DNA from: Alphaproteobacteria bacterium | GTDB lineage: Bacteria; Pseudomonadota; Alphaproteobacteria; Sneathiellales; Sneathiellaceae | Reading direction: 5' to 3' | Length of the DNA: 7,399 nucleotides | Assembly: GCA_006226265.1 (NCBI GenBank) | Contig: SBHH01000326.1 | Span: 1 to 7,399, forward strand | Shown here: piece after piece, positions 5,755 through 7,399 of the stretch | How the letters are laid out: every line of letters starts with the position of its first letter | Position numbering within the stretch: position 1 is the stretch's first letter | The notes under the pieces: model-generated | What the model was told of the DNA's origin: nothing | The model's input: the letters and a program-made list of their open reading frames with translations, nothing else | The model's database searches: none | Made by a program: the position numbers and the translations under genes

Positions 5755-6387
5755 TCAGTGATCGCCAAGCCGCGCGGTCAGGATTTTAAGACCTGCGCCC
5801 ACGAAAACGAGGGCGAAAAGGGCTTCACACCAGCGGCGCATTTTTGCATATCCCGCCGCGACGGGGCGCGATGAAAAAAGCACCGCGTAACCATGAAAGA
5901 CGAAGAAGCTCTGCACGCCTACCGCAGCAATGATGATCGCAATCTGGGTGAGGCTCGCCCCTGACGGTACGCCTATGGAATAGAGCGAGCCGAAGAAGAA
6001 AATCGCCTTGGGGTTCGTCAAGTGAAGCGCGAGGCCGCGCGCATAGGCCGACGAGAGCGTCTTCGGCTGCTGCCGGACAATGACCTTTTCTTCATTGGAC
6101 ATCGCCGAGCGCGCGGACTTGAGCCCAAGATAAATAAGATAGGCCGCGCCGACATAGCGCAGCATCTCGAACGCCCAGACATTGGCGAGCATCAGCGCGC
6201 CGAGCCCGAAAGCCGCCGACACCGACCAGAGGAGCGATCCCGTCCAGATGCCGGAAGCCATGGCAAGGCCGTATTTCCGCCCCGACTTCATGGAGAGAGA
6301 GGAAATGGCAAGGGTCGCCGGCCCTGGACTGCCCGAAGCAATGAGCGCCGCCAGAAGAATGAGGGGAAGATGCAGTTCGTTTATCAT
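5755..6387 (-). CDS. RhtB/LysE-family amino acid exporter (copy 2)
   Basis: A 210-residue paralogue of the adjacent exporter, with the same motifs at the same positions: PGPAT at 21-25, LTNPKAIFFFGSLYSIGVPSGAS at 123-145 and the C-terminal AGLKILTARLG. The main divergence is the hydrophilic loop at about 97-112 (SNEEKVIVRQQPKT here), which should lie between membrane segments three and four. The start is supported by GGAAAGG upstream on the minus strand and by alignment with the other copy. It sits 32 bases downstream of the secreted-protein gene, so all three minus-strand genes may form one transcript. Tandem duplication followed by divergence is the simplest origin. Export of homoserine, threonine or other amino acids is known for characterised relatives, but the substrate here is not determined. 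Confidence 0.93.
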   Translation of the reverse strand: MINELHLPLILLAALIASGSPGPATLAISSLSMKSGRKYGLAMASGIWTGSLLWSVSAAFGLGALMLANVWAFEMLRYVGAAYLIYLGLKSARSAMSNEEKVIVRQQPKTLSSAYARGLALHLTNPKAIFFFGSLYSIGVPSGASLTQIAIIIAAVGVQSFFVFHGYAVLFSSRPVAAGYAKMRRWCEALFALVFVGAGLKILTARLGDH

Positions 6388-6419
6388 ACGCGCCTTTCCG
6401 GGCTTACGGGTTCATCAAA

Positions 6420-7202
6420 TCAGATCTTCGGCTTGGCCGTGCCTGATTTTTTTGCCAGATCCTCCTGCGCCTTGCGCGTAAGATCTTCCATCCATGCGGC
6501 CACGTTCAATTCATTTTTTGCCGCCGCCTCGACATTGACAACGGAGCCCGCCGCTCTGACCACCGGATCCCCCTCCAGCCGGTACTCCAGCACCACGGCG
6601 CAATCCTCGATGCTTTTCGCCTCCGGCAGTTTCATGCTGCCGTCGTTATTGCGGATTTCCCTTACAATGCTTCTTTGCAGACTGACATCCACGCCAACCC
6701 GCGGGCCCGGCTGGACGCGGGGAGGCTGGCAATTGACCTTGCCCTCCCCGAGATACCATTGAATGAACATGAAGTTCGATCTGGGGTCTGTCACCTGCAG
6801 GGAGGGCGCGCCATATTTATCTGTTAGCGCGTCCAGGTAAACCGCGCGTTTTACCGGCGCATCCCTGATCCGCTGAATACGTTGAAAGGCCAGAACCTCC
6901 GGCTTGTCCGGCGGGGCGGCAAAGGTGACCAGGAAGGAATCAACCCGATGCGGCGCCGTCGTCACCATGCGCACGTAATCATCGGTACGCAGCTTTTTTA
7001 CACCATCCGTGTAATTCATGTAATACTGGGTCCGGCCGAGTTTCAGTTCCGGATTATAGGTCTGGATCAGTTTTTCCGCCTCTTCGACGGACATCCCGAG
7101 CTTGAGCCCGACGATATCGATCTCACTGGCATGGACGGTAATTGCGGGAGCCAGAAACAGGGATGCCAGCAGGGCATTTCGGATGAACAAGGCTTTATTC
7201 AC
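6420..7202 (-). CDS. Secreted protein of unknown function
   Basis: A 260-residue protein that I do not recognise. It begins with a typical Sec signal peptide: a basic N-terminus (MNKALFIRN), a hydrophobic core (ALLASLFLAPAITV) and a likely cleavage after VHA at residue 25. There is no lipobox cysteine, so a soluble periplasmic or secreted protein is expected. The mature part starts with DIVGLKLGMSVEEAEKLI (29-46), a pattern that recurs in small periplasmic domains with a G-M-s-x-E-E-A turn. A second similar phrase, LDALTDKYGAPSLQV, lies at 123-137. Two cysteines (158 and 201) could form a disulfide. The C-terminus is charged and probably helical. The start codon is GTG, supported by AGAGGTG five bases upstream. 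It precedes the exporter pair by 32 bases on the same strand, but a functional link is not evident. Confidence 0.8.
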   Translation of the reverse strand: MNKALFIRNALLASLFLAPAITVHASEIDIVGLKLGMSVEEAEKLIQTYNPELKLGRTQYYMNYTDGVKKLRTDDYVRMVTTAPHRVDSFLVTFAAPPDKPEVLAFQRIQRIRDAPVKRAVYLDALTDKYGAPSLQVTDPRSNFMFIQWYLGEGKVNCQPPRVQPGPRVGVDVSLQRSIVREIRNNDGSMKLPEAKSIEDCAVVLEYRLEGDPVVRAAGSVVNVEAAAKNELNVAAWMEDLTRKAQEDLAKKSGTAKPKI

Positions 7203-7345
7203 GACGACACCTCTTTGATTGCAGGATTATTCTTGTCCGGTGAATTTGGTAAGTCTGATATTCTGTACATAGCTTTACGATTCTGGCAACATAAAATGGA
7301 ACGGTACAACTGCCGCCCTCGTCCCTCCGGCGTAATTCCTGCACT

Positions 7346-7370
7346 GGGGAAACGGTGCGCGGGGAAACGG
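7346..7370. repeat. Short tandem direct repeat
   Basis: GGGGAAACGG occurs at 7346-7355 and again at 7361-7370, a 15-base period with TGCGC between the copies. It lies about 145 bases upstream of the secreted-protein start and just before a possible plus-strand start at 7377. Spacing close to one and a half helical turns would allow two bound proteins, but there is no direct evidence of a regulator site. Confidence 0.4.
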
Positions 7371-7376
7371 ATACTC

Positions 7377-7399
7377 ATGAAACCTGCAATATGGGCACC
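7377..7399 (+). CDS. Possible start of a further plus-strand gene (truncated by window)
   Basis: ATG at 7377 opens a frame reading MKPAIWA up to the window edge, which looks like the start of a signal peptide or hydrophobic N-terminus. A GGGGA lies 11 bases upstream, farther than usual for a Shine-Dalgarno. Only seven complete codons are visible, so this may be chance. If real, the gene is divergent from the secreted-protein gene and shares its 174-base upstream region. Confidence 0.25.

Noticed and set aside
5736..5768. Earlier ATG start at 5768 for exporter copy 1
   Set aside because: It would overlap the end of copy 2 and add 11 residues absent from the paralogue. The ATG at 5735 has a strong AGGGAGG and aligns with the other copy's N-terminus.
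5214..6762. Plus-strand frames opposite the exporters and the secreted protein (5214-5789 and 6022-6762)
   Set aside because: They are antisense to the duplicated membrane proteins, share their duplication only because the DNA does, and are charged, repetitive translations without motifs.
1..7399. CRISPR array, transposon, tRNA or riboswitch
   Set aside because: No regularly spaced repeats, transposase, terminal inverted repeats with target duplications, cloverleaf or recognisable aptamer was seen. The gene-free stretches are all under 300 bases.

Overview
This is about 7.4 kb of GC-rich chromosome-like sequence with tightly packed genes and short intergenic gaps. The gene content is an ArsR/SRPBCC pair, an XRE-cupin regulator with a GNAT, an EthA-like Baeyer-Villiger monooxygenase, a GFA-family protein and RhtB exporters. 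Together with the strong GC3 bias, which produces long antisense shadow frames, this suggests an alphaproteobacterium. That placement is inference; there is no rRNA, tRNA or marker gene to confirm it. I see no insertion sequence, integrase, CRISPR array, phage gene or RNA gene.

Layout, left to right. (1) 37-785, plus strand: a two-gene ArsR-family regulator / AHSA1-type SRPBCC operon with a 4-base ATGA overlap, preceded by an AT-rich inverted repeat at the window edge. (2) 826-1644, minus strand: a DUF1508 (YegP-like) protein and, downstream of it, a SnoaL/NTF2-like protein, with a strong GC hairpin between them. (3) 1877-2961, plus strand: an XRE-cupin regulator and a GNAT acetyltransferase 8 bases apart. 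Their control region carries a perfect 16-bp inverted repeat that spans the predicted promoter and the start codon. (4) 3076-5103, plus strand: a flavoprotein monooxygenase of the EthA type behind an extended -10 promoter, followed by a GFA-type zinc protein. (5) 5106-7202, minus strand: a secreted protein of unknown function followed by two tandem RhtB/LysE-family exporters that are clear duplicates (about 70% identical by hand count). (6) 7203-7399: upstream region of the secreted protein, with a short direct repeat and possibly the first codons of another plus-strand gene.

The window reads as several small, independently controlled units: two regulator-plus-effector pairs (ArsR/SRPBCC and XRE/GNAT), one oxidative unit and one export cluster. 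The most interesting signal not explained by gene calls is the operator-like architecture in front of the XRE-cupin gene. Nothing here clearly amounts to an undescribed multi-gene system. The least characterised items are the 260-residue secreted protein, the substrate of the monooxygenase/GFA pair and the role of the duplicated exporter.
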